DNA from: Pelagibacteraceae bacterium AG-470-G21
GTDB lineage: Bacteria; Pseudomonadota; Alphaproteobacteria; Pelagibacterales; Pelagibacteraceae
Length of the DNA: 64,000 bases
Assembly: GCA_003211555.1 (NCBI GenBank)
Contig: QCSH01000002.1
Coordinates: forward strand, 1-64,000
Reading direction: 5' to 3'
A program made the translations under genes and the position numbers. The notes beneath the pieces were generated by a model that saw only the letters and a program-made list of their open reading frames with translations, did no database searches and was not told the DNA's origin. This document shows positions 35,879-47,391 of the stretch, one piece after another. How positions within the stretch are numbered: position 1 is the stretch's first letter; the number at the start of each line of letters is the position of its first letter.

Positions 35879-36039
35879 TGGACAAAAACAAAACAAAGCA
35901 CACTGAAATAAGCTCTCAAACTACTAATCACCAGGAGCATCAAGATCATAAAAGCAGAGGAGTATATTTAAGAGACGATCACTGCGACTGGGGTTCAAGT
36001 GGAATGAATGAGTTTACTGAAGAATATAACGATAAATAA
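35878..36039 (+). CDS. Unknown 53-residue hydrophilic protein upstream of isocitrate lyase
   Basis: This is a small plus-strand frame between the operator region and aceA. I start at ATG 35878 (MDKNKTKHTEI...); the longer version from 35842 would run through the operators. The peptide is very polar with several His and Asp residues and one Cys in DDHCDWGSSGMNEFTEEYNDK, and has no signal or membrane segment. It ends 29 bp before aceA and likely shares its transcript. I do not recognise it. It could be a regulator or metal-binding peptide tied to the glyoxylate shunt, or a non-coding leader. Confidence 0.5.
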   Translation: MDKNKTKHTEISSQTTNHQEHQDHKSRGVYLRDDHCDWGSSGMNEFTEEYNDK

Positions 36040-36068
36040 GCAAGACTAGTTTTTTTTAAGGGGGAATT

Positions 36069-37343
36069 ATGTCAGCCGAGAATATCTCGTTCGAGTTGCA
36101 AAGATTTGCAGGTATAAAAAGAGATTATACACCAGAAGAAGTTGAAAGATTAAAGGGATCAATAAAAATAGAATATTCAATGTGTAAACAACAATCTCAG
36201 AAGTTATGGAGATTATTAAATACCGAGCCTTATATAAATACCCTTGGTTCACTTTCGGGAAATCAAGCTGTGCAACATGCAAAAGCAGGTTTGAACGCTA
36301 TTTATCTAAGTGGATGGCAAGTAGCTGCTGATGCAAATAGTGCCGGCGAAATGTATCCTGATCAATCTCTTTATCCTTATGACAGTGCACCAAAATTAGT
36401 AGAGTCTATGAATAATTCTTTGATAAGAGCTGATCAAATACAGCACATGGAAATTGCTGACGGCGATATGAAAACTAATGAGAGAACTGACTATATGTTG
36501 CCAATAATTGCAGATGGTGAAGCAGGATTTGGTGGACCTTTAAATGTTTTCGAATTGACAAAAAAATTTATTAAAGCTGGTGCAGCTGGTGTTCATTTTG
36601 AAGACCAATTAGCTAGTGAAAAAAAATGTGGACACATGGGTGGTAAAGTTCTTGTACCAACCGGAACAATGGTCCGAAATCTAAAAGCAGCAAGATTGGC
36701 AGCTGATATTGCTGACGTTCCTCTCATCATACTTGCAAGAACGGATGCCAATGCTGCAAAATTAATAACAAATGATTTTGATGAAAATGATAAACCATTT
36801 CTAACTGGAGAAAGATCACCTGAAGGTTTTTATTACGTAAAAGATGGTATTGATCAAGCAATATCAAGAGGCTTAGCATATGCACCTTATGCTGACTTAA
36901 TATGGTGTGAAACAGCAACACCTAATTTAGAAGAAGCAAAAAAGTTTGCCGATGCAATACATTCTAAATTTCCAGGTAAAATGTTAGCTTATAATTGTTC
37001 ACCTTCATTTAATTGGAAGAAACATTTGTCAGATGACGAAATTGCAACATTCCAAACCAAAATTGGAATGATGGGTTATAAATTCCAATTTATAACTTTG
37101 GCAGGATTTCATACTCAAAACATTGCAATATTTGAACTTGCTGAAAAATATAAAAAAGAAGGTATGACTGCTTACTCAAGGATACAAGAAAATGAGTTTG
37201 CACGGGAGAAAGATGGATACACTAGTGTTAAGCACCAAAGAGAAGTTGGAACATCTTATTTCGATGCAGTTTCTAATACTATAAGTTCTGGCAAAAGTTC
37301 TACAACAGCAATGGAAGGTTCAACAGAATCTGAGCAGTTCTAG
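36069..37343 (+). CDS. aceA: Isocitrate lyase
   Basis: This is a 424-residue enzyme that splits isocitrate into glyoxylate and succinate, the first step of the glyoxylate shunt, allowing growth on C2 compounds and fatty acids. The catalytic motif KKCGHMGGK has Cys187. [20 protein letters not shown] and NCSPSFNWK are family signatures. A strong Shine-Dalgarno AAGGGGG precedes the ATG. Regulation by the divergent RamB-like factor is likely. Malate synthase is not in the window. It converges on the DjlA-like gene, overlapping by 4 bp. Confidence 0.98.
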   Translation: MSAENISFELQRFAGIKRDYTPEEVERLKGSIKIEYSMCKQQSQKLWRLLNTEPYINTLGSLSGNQAVQHAKAGLNAIYLSGWQVAADANSAGEMYPDQSLYPYDSAPKLVESMNNSLIRADQIQHMEIADGDMKTNERTDYMLPIIADGEAGFGGPLNVFELTKKFIKAGAAGVHFEDQLASEKKCGHMGGKVLVPTGTMVRNLKAARLAADIADVPLIILARTDANAAKLITNDFDENDKPFLTGERSPEGFYYVKDGIDQAISRGLAYAPYADLIWCETATPNLEEAKKFADAIHSKFPGKMLAYNCSPSFNWKKHLSDDEIATFQTKIGMMGYKFQFITLAGFHTQNIAIFELAEKYKKEGMTAYSRIQENEFAREKDGYTSVKHQREVGTSYFDAVSNTISSGKSSTTAMEGSTESEQF

Positions 37344-38059
37344 TTATTCTTTAGTTTTTGAATTTGATCCCAAGCAGAATTAATTGCTCTCATTTTATTT
37401 TTACTTTCTTCAATTACTTCTGTAGGGACTCCTTTGCTTAAAAGTAAATCAGGATGATGCTCTTTACTCAATTTTAGATATTTTTTTCTTATATCTCCAA
37501 GATTATCGTCTGGCTTACTCTCTAATACCACATATGGATTGAGTTTATCTGATGATTTTCTTCCTTCTACAATACCGTTGAACTGCATATCATTTAGTCC
37601 AAATATTTGAGACACATGTTGTATCATTTTATATTCTTGATCGCTGACATTCCCATCTGCCTCTGCAATATAAAATAATATATTAATTACTTCTTCTAAT
37701 ACATTTATATTTCCTTTATATATCTCTGAAATCTGTTGAGCATACTGTTCATACCCTGTACTTTCTTCTTTAGCCTTGTTAAAAATTTTACCTACTTGAT
37801 CTAATTCATGTTCAGGAATTTTTAGCTTATCTTTAACTGCTACCAACTCCTCTTTGCTCACTTGACCATCTGCTTTACTAAGCTTTGCTGATAAAACGAT
37901 AAGAGCTAATGCAAAAATTTGTTGAGGTTGTGCAAATGATTTGAAAGATCTTCTTGATCTGGAGACTTTTCCTCCTATTAGAGAACCCAATAACATTCCA
38001 AAAGGTCCTCCTAAAGAAAAACCAATCATTCCACCAACTAAACTTCCCCAGATAGACAT
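37340..38059 (-). CDS. djlA: DjlA-like TerB/J-domain co-chaperone
   Basis: This is a 239-residue protein. A glycine-rich membrane-like N-terminus ([23 protein letters not shown], about 8-30) precedes a TerB-like acidic helical domain (about 45-160: [32 protein letters not shown]). The C-terminal J domain (about 170-236) has the HPD motif in [14 protein letters not shown]. This is the DjlA architecture, an inner-membrane DnaK partner. It is the second J-protein in the window besides the TIM14-like one. It stands alone on the minus strand. Confidence 0.88.
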   Translation of the reverse strand: MSIWGSLVGGMIGFSLGGPFGMLLGSLIGGKVSRSRRSFKSFAQPQQIFALALIVLSAKLSKADGQVSKEELVAVKDKLKIPEHELDQVGKIFNKAKEESTGYEQYAQQISEIYKGNINVLEEVINILFYIAEADGNVSDQEYKMIQHVSQIFGLNDMQFNGIVEGRKSSDKLNPYVVLESKPDDNLGDIRKKYLKLSKEHHPDLLLSKGVPTEVIEESKNKMRAINSAWDQIQKLKNN

Positions 38060-38091
38060 ATAAAAAAAATTTAATATAATTTATAATTATT

Positions 38092-38385
38092 ATGTTCTCA
38101 ACGTTTTTAGTTTTAACTATTTTATTTTTAATTTTTATGTGGTCGTTAGCATGGATAAATTATTACAATAAGCTAGATAAAAGATTTGGCTCTTCCCTGT
38201 GGAGATGGAGCTACGATTATCCAGTGTCGGGTAATAGAGATATATCATTTTTAGATGATAAAAAATTTGTAATTTTAAGAAGAAAAAGAAACAGAGCTGT
38301 TACAGTTATGTATTTTATTTTATTTTTTTCGTTTTTTATATTTTTATCATTTTTAACTCAGATTTTATATGCTATTCAAAATTAA
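38092..38385 (+). CDS. Small two-helix membrane protein, unknown
   Basis: This is a 97-residue protein with membrane helices near residues 2-20 and 70-92. The connecting segment has a Trp/Tyr-rich RFGSSLWRWSYDYPVSGN and a basic patch RRKRNRA. I do not recognise the family. It has its own ATG 32 bp after the divergent djlA, and its 3' end overlaps the convergent DCC-family gene by 4 bp. The frame is open and compositionally normal, so it is likely real. Confidence 0.65.
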   Translation: MFSTFLVLTILFLIFMWSLAWINYYNKLDKRFGSSLWRWSYDYPVSGNRDISFLDDKKFVILRRKRNRAVTVMYFILFFSFFIFLSFLTQILYAIQN

Positions 38386-38726
38386 TTTAACTGATGTCTA
38401 TTTTTTAAATATAAAAAGAATGCAACAATCTCATATCCAATATAAAATAATTGATAAATTACTGGAAGTTTAAAAAATTTGTAAAGTAGTTTATATTTTG
38501 GAATATTCTTCCAGATTAATAGAAAGGCATCAATCCCAACATAGATTCTTCCGTCCTGCTCTACATGTAGTCTTCTAAGGAGTTCTTTATCTGTTTTTTT
38601 TGTCTCCAATTCAGCTTCTTTATTTTTAGTAATGTCTATCCAATTTAAATTCTCTATTTTTTCTTTTTTATAGATATTGATTTCAGCTCTGCATATTTTG
38701 CAAGAATTATTAAAAAAAACCTTCAT
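38382..38726 (-). CDS. DCC-family thiol-disulfide oxidoreductase-like protein (DUF393)
   Basis: This is a 114-residue protein of the DCC (DUF393) family. The motif is FFNNSCKICRAEI, a CxxC variant of the usual DGxCxxC. The rest (NWIDITKNKEAELETKKTDKELLRRLHVEQDGRIYVGIDAFLLIWKNIP) is the typical domain, followed by a hydrophobic C-terminus. Its fold is thioredoxin-like, with roles still unclear. It is small, stands alone, and diverges from tldD across an 85-bp gap. Confidence 0.82.
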   Translation of the reverse strand: MKVFFNNSCKICRAEINIYKKEKIENLNWIDITKNKEAELETKKTDKELLRRLHVEQDGRIYVGIDAFLLIWKNIPKYKLLYKFFKLPVIYQLFYIGYEIVAFFLYLKNRHQLN

Positions 38727-38811
38727 AAGTTAAGTATATTTTAATATTTTTTTTTTACAAATGTGCCAAATAAGCTGTTGATATATTATTAATCACTACT
38801 ACATTCTTGGA

Positions 38812-40224
38812 ATGTCTAATTTCTTTAAAAACTCTGATATAGATGCTTCTCAAGCTGAAGCAATAGTTACTGAAACTTTAAAAAATTGTGATGATGGTGA
38901 ATTATATCTTGAAAATCATAAATCAGAGTCGATAGTTTTGGATGATAATAAAATAAAAAGTTCAACTTATAATTCAGACCAAGGTTATGGTTTCAGAGCT
39001 GTCACAGGTGAAGTAGTTGCATATTCTCATTCGAATGATATTTCAAAAGAGTCATTAATAAAATCTAGTGATAATTTAAAAGACACACTCAAATCGAAAA
39101 AGGGTACTTATCATCATGAAATTCCGAAAACAAATAGCAAATATTACGAAAATATAAATCCTATAGAAAATAAGACTTTTAACTCAAAAATAGACTTATT
39201 AAATAATGTTAATAATTATTTGAGATCAAAAGGATCAATTGTAAATCAAGTTACTGCAAATTTTTTAGGAGAACATAAATCAGTAGAGATTATAAGATCG
39301 GATAATCAAGTATTAAAAGATGACAGGCCACTTGTCAGATTTAATGTTTCTGTTGTTCTGGAAAAAGGTGGAAAAAAAGAAACAGGTGTCTATGGAGTAG
39401 GAGGAAGACAAACCTATGATGATTATCTAAAAGATGGAAGCTGGAAAAATATTTGTGATGAAGCATTTAGAATAGCGAATGTTAACTTAGATAGTAGACC
39501 AGCACCAGCAGGGGAAATGAAAGTTGTTTTAGGTCCTGGATGGCCAGCGATTTTAATTCACGAAGCAATTGGACATGGTCTTGAAGGAGATTTTAATAGA
39601 AAAAAAACTTCTGCATTTCATAATTTAATGGGACAGCAGGTAGCCAGTGAAGGTGTAACAATTGTAGATGATGGCACTTTGCATCAAAGAAGAGGTAGCC
39701 TTACTATTGATGATGAAGGTACACCAACAGAAAACACTGTTCTAATAGAAAATGGAATATTAAAAAATTATATGCAAGATCGTTTGAATGCTCGATTAAT
39801 GGGAACCAAATCAACCGGTAGTGGGCGAAGAGAAAGTTACAAGCATGTAGTGTTACCGAGGATGAGAAATACAATGATGCTATCAGGAAAATATTCGCAA
39901 GATGAAATGATTAGCTCAGTTGATAAAGGAATTTTTGCAGTAAGTTTTGGAGGTGGACAGGTAGATATTACATCTGGTAAATTTGTATTTAATTGTACGG
40001 AAGCTTATGAAATAACTAATGGCAAAATTGGTTCACCAATAAAAGGTGCAACTCTGATTGGAGATGGCCCTTCAATATTAAAAGAAGTTTCATTGGTAGG
40101 TAATGACATGAAATTAGACCCAGGCATAGGAACATGTGGTAAAGCTGGACAAGGAGTACCAGTTGGAGTGGCTCAACCATCGATTCTAATAAATAAAATG
40201 ACTGTGGGTGGTACAAAACTTTAA
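38812..40224 (+). CDS. tldD: TldD metalloprotease subunit
   Basis: This is a 470-residue protein of the TldD/PmbA family, the catalytic partner with the metal-binding motif HEAIGHGLEGD (HExxxH). GDGPSILKEVSLVGNDMKLDPGIGTCGKAGQGVPVG is the family C-terminal signature. The TldD-TldE heterodimer degrades unfolded peptides and, in other bacteria, processes microcins and CcdA. It is directly followed by tldE (6-bp gap), so the genes form the two-subunit protease operon. It shares a divergent region with the DCC gene. Confidence 0.96.
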   Translation: MSNFFKNSDIDASQAEAIVTETLKNCDDGELYLENHKSESIVLDDNKIKSSTYNSDQGYGFRAVTGEVVAYSHSNDISKESLIKSSDNLKDTLKSKKGTYHHEIPKTNSKYYENINPIENKTFNSKIDLLNNVNNYLRSKGSIVNQVTANFLGEHKSVEIIRSDNQVLKDDRPLVRFNVSVVLEKGGKKETGVYGVGGRQTYDDYLKDGSWKNICDEAFRIANVNLDSRPAPAGEMKVVLGPGWPAILIHEAIGHGLEGDFNRKKTSAFHNLMGQQVASEGVTIVDDGTLHQRRGSLTIDDEGTPTENTVLIENGILKNYMQDRLNARLMGTKSTGSGRRESYKHVVLPRMRNTMMLSGKYSQDEMISSVDKGIFAVSFGGGQVDITSGKFVFNCTEAYEITNGKIGSPIKGATLIGDGPSILKEVSLVGNDMKLDPGIGTCGKAGQGVPVGVAQPSILINKMTVGGTKL

Positions 40225-40230
40225 TTTTCA

Positions 40231-41547
40231 ATGATCAAAGAACAGGATTTTTTAAAAGATATTGCTTCTTATTGTATTGAAAACTCAAAAAAATTAGGTG
40301 CAACAGATGTTGGTGTAAAGGTGATACATTCCGTATCTGAAAATGTAAGTTTTAGAAATAAAAAATTAGATGAATCGAATAGATCAGATAGTTTTGCCAT
40401 CAATTTAACGACTTACATAGACAAAAAAAAGTCAAGTATTAACTCCTCAGATCTATCTAAATCAAATTTAGAAAAACTTATAGAACGTTGTATTGATGCT
40501 ACAAAAATTACGCCCATAGACGAAAATAATTCATTACCTGACAAAGATTTAATGTCAAAAAAAATAGAAGATCTTAAACTCTATGACGAAACGCATTACT
40601 CAAATGATAAAAAAATCGAATTTTTAGAACAAGTTGAGGATGCTGCGTCATTAGACGATAAAATAGTAAATACAGAGTCAGGTTTCACAGAAAACAAAAA
40701 TAATTTTGTACTCGCTAACAGTAACGGGTTTCAAAATGGTTATAAGACTTCAAATTTTTCATCCTCTTGCGTAGCTGTATCTAGAATTAATGGCACAATG
40801 GAAAGAGATTACGAATTTGGAAGTAAGAGGTTTTTAAATCAAATGTTAAAACCAGATGAAATTGGAAAGATAGCAGCTACAAAAGCAATAAATAAACTTG
40901 GCCCAAAAAAAATTGATAGTGAAAAAATAGGAATTATTTTTGATAAAAGAATTTCTAAAGGAATACTAAGTACTCTAGCTAGTGCAGTTAGTGCAAGCGC
41001 TATATCCAGGGGAACTTCATTTTTAAAAGATAAAATAGATAATGAAATTTTTCCAAGCTCTATTAACATCATCGATGACCCAAAAATACAAAAAGGTTTA
41101 GGATCACAAAACTTTGATAGTGAAGGTGTAGAAAATAATTCTTTAAAATTAGTGGAAAATGGTATTTTAAAAAATTATTTAATAGATACCTATTATGGAA
41201 AAAAACTAAACTTAAAATCTAATGGTAGATCTGGTGGTACGACAAACCTGTATTTTGAAAATGGAAATTTAAGTTTTAAAGAATTACTTAATTTAGAAAA
41301 AAAATTTCTTTATATTACTGAAACCATAGGTCATGGAGGCAATATTATTACTGGAGATTATTCAGTAGGTGCATCAGGTTTTATGGTAGAAAATGGAGAA
41401 TTAACTTATCCAGTAAGCGAAATCACAATTGCTGGCAATTTTAAAGAAATGTTTAAAAACTTAATCCTAGCAAATGATTTAGAAATGAAATACTCTACAA
41501 ATGCACCAACATTACTAATCAATGAAATGACAGTAGCTGGTAAATAA
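40231..41547 (+). CDS. tldE: TldE/PmbA metalloprotease subunit
   Basis: This is a 438-residue partner of TldD with the family fold but without the HExxxH motif, typical of TldE. VSENVSFRNKKLDESNRSDSF, LIDTYYGKKLNLKSNGRSGGTTNLYFENG and FKEMFKNLILANDLEMKYSTNAPTLLINEMTVAGK are conserved PmbA regions. It forms a heterodimer with the upstream TldD. It is convergent with a DUF6134 gene, with no gap between the stops. No regulator or peptide toxin is nearby, so the role is likely general peptide processing. Confidence 0.94.
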   Translation: MIKEQDFLKDIASYCIENSKKLGATDVGVKVIHSVSENVSFRNKKLDESNRSDSFAINLTTYIDKKKSSINSSDLSKSNLEKLIERCIDATKITPIDENNSLPDKDLMSKKIEDLKLYDETHYSNDKKIEFLEQVEDAASLDDKIVNTESGFTENKNNFVLANSNGFQNGYKTSNFSSSCVAVSRINGTMERDYEFGSKRFLNQMLKPDEIGKIAATKAINKLGPKKIDSEKIGIIFDKRISKGILSTLASAVSASAISRGTSFLKDKIDNEIFPSSINIIDDPKIQKGLGSQNFDSEGVENNSLKLVENGILKNYLIDTYYGKKLNLKSNGRSGGTTNLYFENGNLSFKELLNLEKKFLYITETIGHGGNIITGDYSVGASGFMVENGELTYPVSEITIAGNFKEMFKNLILANDLEMKYSTNAPTLLINEMTVAGK

Positions 41548-42225
41548 TTATTGAAAAGTTTTTAGCCTATATTCCCAAAGTCCTAATCTTTTATAAGCAA
41601 CTTTTACAATCAAAGCTATTTTTTTATCATACCATATTTCAAAATTTAATTTTTTATCATCAGGTAGATTAGAGTTAGTTGAAAATAGTCTAAAATGTTC
41701 AACTTCATACTCTTTCTCATAGAGTTTTATTTTTTTCTTTCCTAAGAATTCTATATTTTGTTTTTTTACACTTCCAGATAATGGACTTATTTGTGTTTCA
41801 GTTTGTAAAAGTCTGTGGTTCCACCAATTGCCCACTATATTCTCTTTACTAGCCTCGCCTTGAAATGATGATCCATCAATAATAAATTTATCTTTTTTTT
41901 TATCAAATATTAAATTTACAAATTTTTTTTTATCGTTCTGGTAAGTTTCAGAATTAAATGAAATCAGCTGATCGCCAATATATACCTCTGTACCTTTGCT
42001 ATTTACAGAAAAAATAGAGACACCTAATAGCTTTACGTTGAAATTGGTCTTATTTTTTACAATAAATTTATTATTTTCTTTTTTAAAAAAAAAAATACTT
42101 TCACCAATTTGCTCATTATCCTTAAAAATTTCCATTTCTATTTTATTATAATTTTTATAGTGGTCCGTATGAGCCTGAAGGAAGAGTGTAGATAAAACCA
42201 ATACAAAAAGCGAAAATTTTCTCAT
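41548..42225 (-). CDS. Exported DUF6134-like protein
   Basis: This is a 225-residue protein with a signal peptide (about 1-18, LFVLVLSTLFLQAHT) and an antiparallel beta-rich body: FKDNEQIGESIFFFKKENNKFIVKNKTNFNVKLLGVSIFS, WWNHRLLQTETQISPLSG and KKIALIVKVAYKRLGLWEYRL. This matches the DUF6134-type beta fold, probably periplasmic. No function is known. It follows tldE in the opposite direction, and a 79-bp gap separates it from the divergent YczE-like gene. Confidence 0.65.
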   Translation of the reverse strand: MRKFSLFVLVLSTLFLQAHTDHYKNYNKIEMEIFKDNEQIGESIFFFKKENNKFIVKNKTNFNVKLLGVSIFSVNSKGTEVYIGDQLISFNSETYQNDKKKFVNLIFDKKKDKFIIDGSSFQGEASKENIVGNWWNHRLLQTETQISPLSGSVKKQNIEFLGKKKIKLYEKEYEVEHFRLFSTNSNLPDDKKLNFEIWYDKKIALIVKVAYKRLGLWEYRLKTFQ

Positions 42226-42304
42226 TATTACAAATTATTTTAACTAACTTTTCGGAACTTTATATAGAATTTTTATGTTTAAAAGATAAATACTCTAAAG
42301 AAAC

Positions 42305-42952
42305 ATGTTTTTAACCATAAAAAATATTCCTTCTAAATCTTGGAGTTCGGAAGAACCATTAAATCTTAAACCTAAATTTATGACTTTCTTGCTTTTATGT
42401 ATTGGTCTTTCATTGTTTGGATTGGGAGAGGGCCTTTTACTTGTATCAACAACTGGAAATTCTCCATGGTCAGTTCTCGCTGAAGGTTTGTCAAATATAT
42501 TAAATATCTCTATTGGTTTATCGACATTAATTATCAGTATTATTGTGCTAGGTTTATGGTTACCACTAAAGCAAAAACCTGGAATAGGCACAATTTTAAA
42601 TATCCTGATTATAGCTGCTATAATTGATTTAACTTTATTTCTTTTCGACCCGCCTGGCACTTTGTTTTCAAAATATATCCTTGCAATATTTTCTGTTTTA
42701 ATTGTTGGTTTAGGAAGTGGAATTTATTTAATTGCAAACTTGGGCCCAGGTCCCAGAGATGGGTTAATGACAGGTCTAACAAAAAAAACTCAATTTCCAA
42801 TTGCTTTAATTCGTGGAACACTGGAAATTTCAGCTGTTATATCTGGATGGTACTTGGGAGGTACAGTCGGTTTTGGTACTTTAATATTCGCTTTTGGAAT
42901 AGGTCCAGCAGTAGCTTTAGGAATTTATATTGTTGATAAAGCAACGAAATAA
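42305..42952 (+). CDS. YczE-like integral membrane protein
   Basis: This is a 215-residue protein with about five membrane helices. It carries the YczE-type pattern: GLSLFGLGEGLLLVSTTGNSPWSVLAEGLSNILNISIGLSTLIISI and GSGIYLIANLGPGPRDGLMTGL, an internal repeat with NxGxxPxDGL-like loops. The family is widespread and of unknown function, sometimes near regulators. Its neighbours offer no clue. The gene is preceded by a short A/T-rich promoter gap and followed by a 58-bp gap. Confidence 0.78.
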   Translation: MFLTIKNIPSKSWSSEEPLNLKPKFMTFLLLCIGLSLFGLGEGLLLVSTTGNSPWSVLAEGLSNILNISIGLSTLIISIIVLGLWLPLKQKPGIGTILNILIIAAIIDLTLFLFDPPGTLFSKYILAIFSVLIVGLGSGIYLIANLGPGPRDGLMTGLTKKTQFPIALIRGTLEISAVISGWYLGGTVGFGTLIFAFGIGPAVALGIYIVDKATK

Positions 42953-43010
42953 ATATTTTAAAGGACAATTAACTGATTGTTTTATTAAATAAAAATTGTA
43001 AATATAAAAC

Positions 43011-43466
43011 ATGTCTATAAAAAATTGGATGAAAGAATCTGCAAATATTTTGTTTGATGATAGTAAAAATGACTTAAGAGCCCTTCCTAAAACAATAAGA
43101 TTACAAATATTGTTGGTTTTAAGTTTTATATGGACGACTGTATTTAGCTTATATGTGTTTTCTTATGCCACTTTTGCATTTGGATGGGCAGGAACTTATG
43201 TAGCTCACATAGGATTAATTTTTGCAGTTTATTATACATTTAAACAGTTTCATCGAGCAGAAGCAAAAGCAGCGAGTGTTTTTAAAACGAAAAATTTTGA
43301 TCCATTTAAAGTGATGACGATTGTATTTGTAGTAGTTTTTATTTTTGTTTTTTCAAAAGGTATTGAGGTATTAACAAGAACAAATTCATATTCAATTCCG
43401 TATGATGGACCTAGCAAATCAGCTTTTGAGAAATGGCTTCCATTTACAAAGGGAACCGAAAATTAA
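43011..43466 (+). CDS. Three-helix membrane protein, unknown
   Basis: This is a 151-residue protein with membrane helices near 32-52, 57-78 and 100-120. The soluble N-terminus (MSIKNWMKESANILFDDSKND) is amphipathic and probably lies along the membrane. I do not recognise the family; it may be restricted to this lineage. It ends 14 bp before the convergent typA stop. The frame is clean, with an ATG at 43011 and normal codon use, so I consider it real. Confidence 0.65.
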   Translation: MSIKNWMKESANILFDDSKNDLRALPKTIRLQILLVLSFIWTTVFSLYVFSYATFAFGWAGTYVAHIGLIFAVYYTFKQFHRAEAKAASVFKTKNFDPFKVMTIVFVVVFIFVFSKGIEVLTRTNSYSIPYDGPSKSAFEKWLPFTKGTEN

Positions 43467-43480
43467 TTTAAAAAAAAATA

Positions 43481-45295
43481 TTATATTTTTGCTAATCTTT
43501 TTCTTTCATGAGGATCTAGTATCGCCTTTCTTAATCTACATGAATTTGGAGTAATCTCTAGTGCTTCATCTGTATTAAGTATACTCAATTGTTCCGCGAT
43601 AGACATTTTTCTTACAGGAGTAAGCACAACATTCTCATCTGTACCTTGGGTTCTCATATTGGTTAATTTTTTTCCTTTCAAAACATTAATTATCATATCG
43701 CCTGGTTTAGGTGATAAGCCAACTATCATACCTGAATAAACTGGATCATTATGTGTTACGAACATCTCTCCTCTGGCCTGTAGGTTAAATATTGCAAAAG
43801 CCACTGCTTTACCTTGTTCCATTGCAATTAAAGCACCATTTCTTCTACCTTCCATTTCACCTTCAAACTTTCCATAAGAATTAAATATCCTATTTATAAC
43901 GCCTGTCCCTTTTGTTAGTGTAAGAAATCTACTTGTGTATCCCATTAAACCTCTTGTTGGTGCGTGAAAAATTAATCGTTTTTTATTTTTACCTGTATCT
44001 TTAAGATCAATTAGCTTACCTTTTCTCCTATTCATAGAATCTATTACTTTAGAGGAAAATTCTTCATCAAGATCTATTGTAATTTCTTCAATGGGCTCTA
44101 ATTTTTCCCCACTGTCACTATTTTGATATAATACTTTTGGTGGACTTACAGTCATCTCAAAACCCTCTCTTCTCATCTGGGTTAATAATATCTCTAGCAT
44201 TAACTCACCCCTCCCGCTGATTTCGAATGCATCTTTATTTTCATTTTCTGCAAAAGATATTCCAACATTATTTTGTGCTTCTTGAATTAACCTCTCTCTA
44301 ATTTGAGTACTTGTTAATTTCTTACCTTCAGTGCCAGCTAGTGGAGAGCTATTAACTGTAATTTTGATTGACATTGTAGGAGGATCAATCGGCGTTGCTG
44401 CTATAGGCTCGTTTATTTGGATATCACAAATTGTGTCTGCAACATTAGCTTTTTCAAGACCTGCTATTACCACAATGTCACCTGCTTCACCAATCTCTAT
44501 TGGTACTTTTTTTGTACCTTCATACCTAAAAATTTTAGTAAGCCTTCCTTCATCAACCTTTTCTCCCTTGAGATTTATAGCTTTTATTTGTTGATTAGCT
44601 TTTGCTGTTCCTTGAGATATTCTTCCAACTAGACTTCTTCCTAAAAAACTATCTGCATAAAGTAGTGTTGAAAGCATTGCAAAAGGTTTAGTTTTATCCA
44701 TTATAGCTGGTTCAACATGTTCTATTACTAAATCGAGTAAAGGGTTTAAATTTTCTCTTGGTCCTTCAATTTCGGTACTTGCCCATCCAGATCTACCACT
44801 GGCATAAATTACAGGAAAGTCCAATTGTTCTTCATTTGCATCTAAACTCACAAATAAATCAAAAGTTTCATCCAAAACTTCATCTGCTCTTTGATCTGAT
44901 TTATCTAATTTGTTAATTACCACAATAGGTTTTAGACCTTGTTTCAAAGCTTTCGCTAATACAAATTTAGTTTGTGGCATCACTCCTTCGGCTGAGTCAA
45001 TTAATAGTAAAGCTCCATCTGCCATGCTTAGAACTCTCTCAACTTCAGCAGCAAAGTCTCTGTGTCCTGGCGTATCGATAATATTTATCCTGGAGTTTTT
45101 CCAATTTATTGAAGCAGGTTTTGCAAGAATAGTAATGCCTCTTTCCTTTTCTAATTCACCAGAGTCCATCAATCTTTCGTCAATAATCTCATTTTCTCTA
45201 AAGGACCCACTTTGTTTCATTAGGTTATCGATTAATGTAGTTTTACCATGATCAACATGGGCTATTATGGTGATGTTTCTTATCGAAGATGTCAT
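43481..45295 (-). CDS. typA: TypA/BipA translational GTPase
   Basis: This is a 604-residue ribosome-binding GTPase. The GTP sites are G1 AHVDHGKTTL, G3 DTPGH and G4 NKLDKSD; EF-G-like domains follow, and the C-terminal domain has the BipA-specific RTQGTDENVVLTPVRKMSIAEQLSILN. It helps ribosome assembly and stress or low-temperature growth. An in-frame ATG at 45331 would add 12 residues unlike any family member; the start at 45295 (MTSSIRNITIIAHVDHGK) is chosen because the conserved N-terminus begins there. It is separated from groEL by a terminator. Confidence 0.96.
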   Translation of the reverse strand: MTSSIRNITIIAHVDHGKTTLIDNLMKQSGSFRENEIIDERLMDSGELEKERGITILAKPASINWKNSRINIIDTPGHRDFAAEVERVLSMADGALLLIDSAEGVMPQTKFVLAKALKQGLKPIVVINKLDKSDQRADEVLDETFDLFVSLDANEEQLDFPVIYASGRSGWASTEIEGPRENLNPLLDLVIEHVEPAIMDKTKPFAMLSTLLYADSFLGRSLVGRISQGTAKANQQIKAINLKGEKVDEGRLTKIFRYEGTKKVPIEIGEAGDIVVIAGLEKANVADTICDIQINEPIAATPIDPPTMSIKITVNSSPLAGTEGKKLTSTQIRERLIQEAQNNVGISFAENENKDAFEISGRGELMLEILLTQMRREGFEMTVSPPKVLYQNSDSGEKLEPIEEITIDLDEEFSSKVIDSMNRRKGKLIDLKDTGKNKKRLIFHAPTRGLMGYTSRFLTLTKGTGVINRIFNSYGKFEGEMEGRRNGALIAMEQGKAVAFAIFNLQARGEMFVTHNDPVYSGMIVGLSPKPGDMIINVLKGKKLTNMRTQGTDENVVLTPVRKMSIAEQLSILNTDEALEITPNSCRLRKAILDPHERKRLAKI

Positions 45296-45335
45296 TTGCG
45301 CGTCGTTATATCTTAAAATTATAAATATCAAACAT

Positions 45336-45368
45336 AAAAAAAAACCCCCGATAAACGGGGGTTTTAAA
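45336..45368 (-). terminator. Intrinsic terminator after groEL
   Basis: The stem AAAACCCCCG / CGGGGGTTTT (45341-45350 and 45356-45365) has a 5-base loop. On the minus strand it is followed by a T-run of about 9 (complement of the A-run 45336-45344). It lies 30 bp past the groEL stop and isolates the chaperonin operon from typA. Confidence 0.95.
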
Positions 45369-45397
45369 TTTTCTCTGTCTTTAAGATTGAAAGGGTA

Positions 45398-47065
<1,668 letters not shown>

Positions 47066-47072
47066 TTATTAA

Positions 47073-47366
47073 TTATTTACCTGTAGCAATACCCATAATG
47101 TCTGACTCTTTCATTATGCTGTATTCTTTTCCATCAATTTTGACTTCTGTTCCCGACCACTTACCAAATAAAACTTTATCTCCTACTTTAACATCCATAG
47201 GAATCAATTTTCCATCTTCAGTTTTAGCTCCACCACCAATTGCAACAACTTTACCCTCTTGTGGTTTTTCTTGAGCTGTATCTGGAATTATAATACCACC
47301 AGCAGTTTTTTCACTACTGTCTAGAACTTCAATTAAAACACGATCATGTAACGGTTTAAACTTCAT
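47073..47366 (-). CDS. groS: Co-chaperonin GroES
   Basis: This is a 97-residue lid of the GroEL cage, with the N-terminal [27 protein letters not shown], the mobile loop and [32 protein letters not shown]. It has a strong ribosome site (AAAGGAGA). It is the first gene of the bicistronic groS-groL operon, driven from the sigma-32-like promoter at 47392-47421. Confidence 0.99.
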   Translation of the reverse strand: MKFKPLHDRVLIEVLDSSEKTAGGIIIPDTAQEKPQEGKVVAIGGGAKTEDGKLIPMDVKVGDKVLFGKWSGTEVKIDGKEYSIMKESDIMGIATGK

Positions 47367-47391
47367 ACAAATTCTCCTTTAAATTAGCAGT

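Noticed and set aside
42295..42660. Minus-strand 121-codon frame
   Set aside because: It lies wholly opposite the YczE-like gene, has no ribosome site and an unlikely composition for a real protein; a shadow frame.
45296..45331. N-terminal extension of TypA from an upstream ATG (MIFIILRYNDAQ)
   Set aside because: Family members begin at the RNITIIAHVDHGK region; the extension is hydrophobic and unlike any TypA N-terminus.
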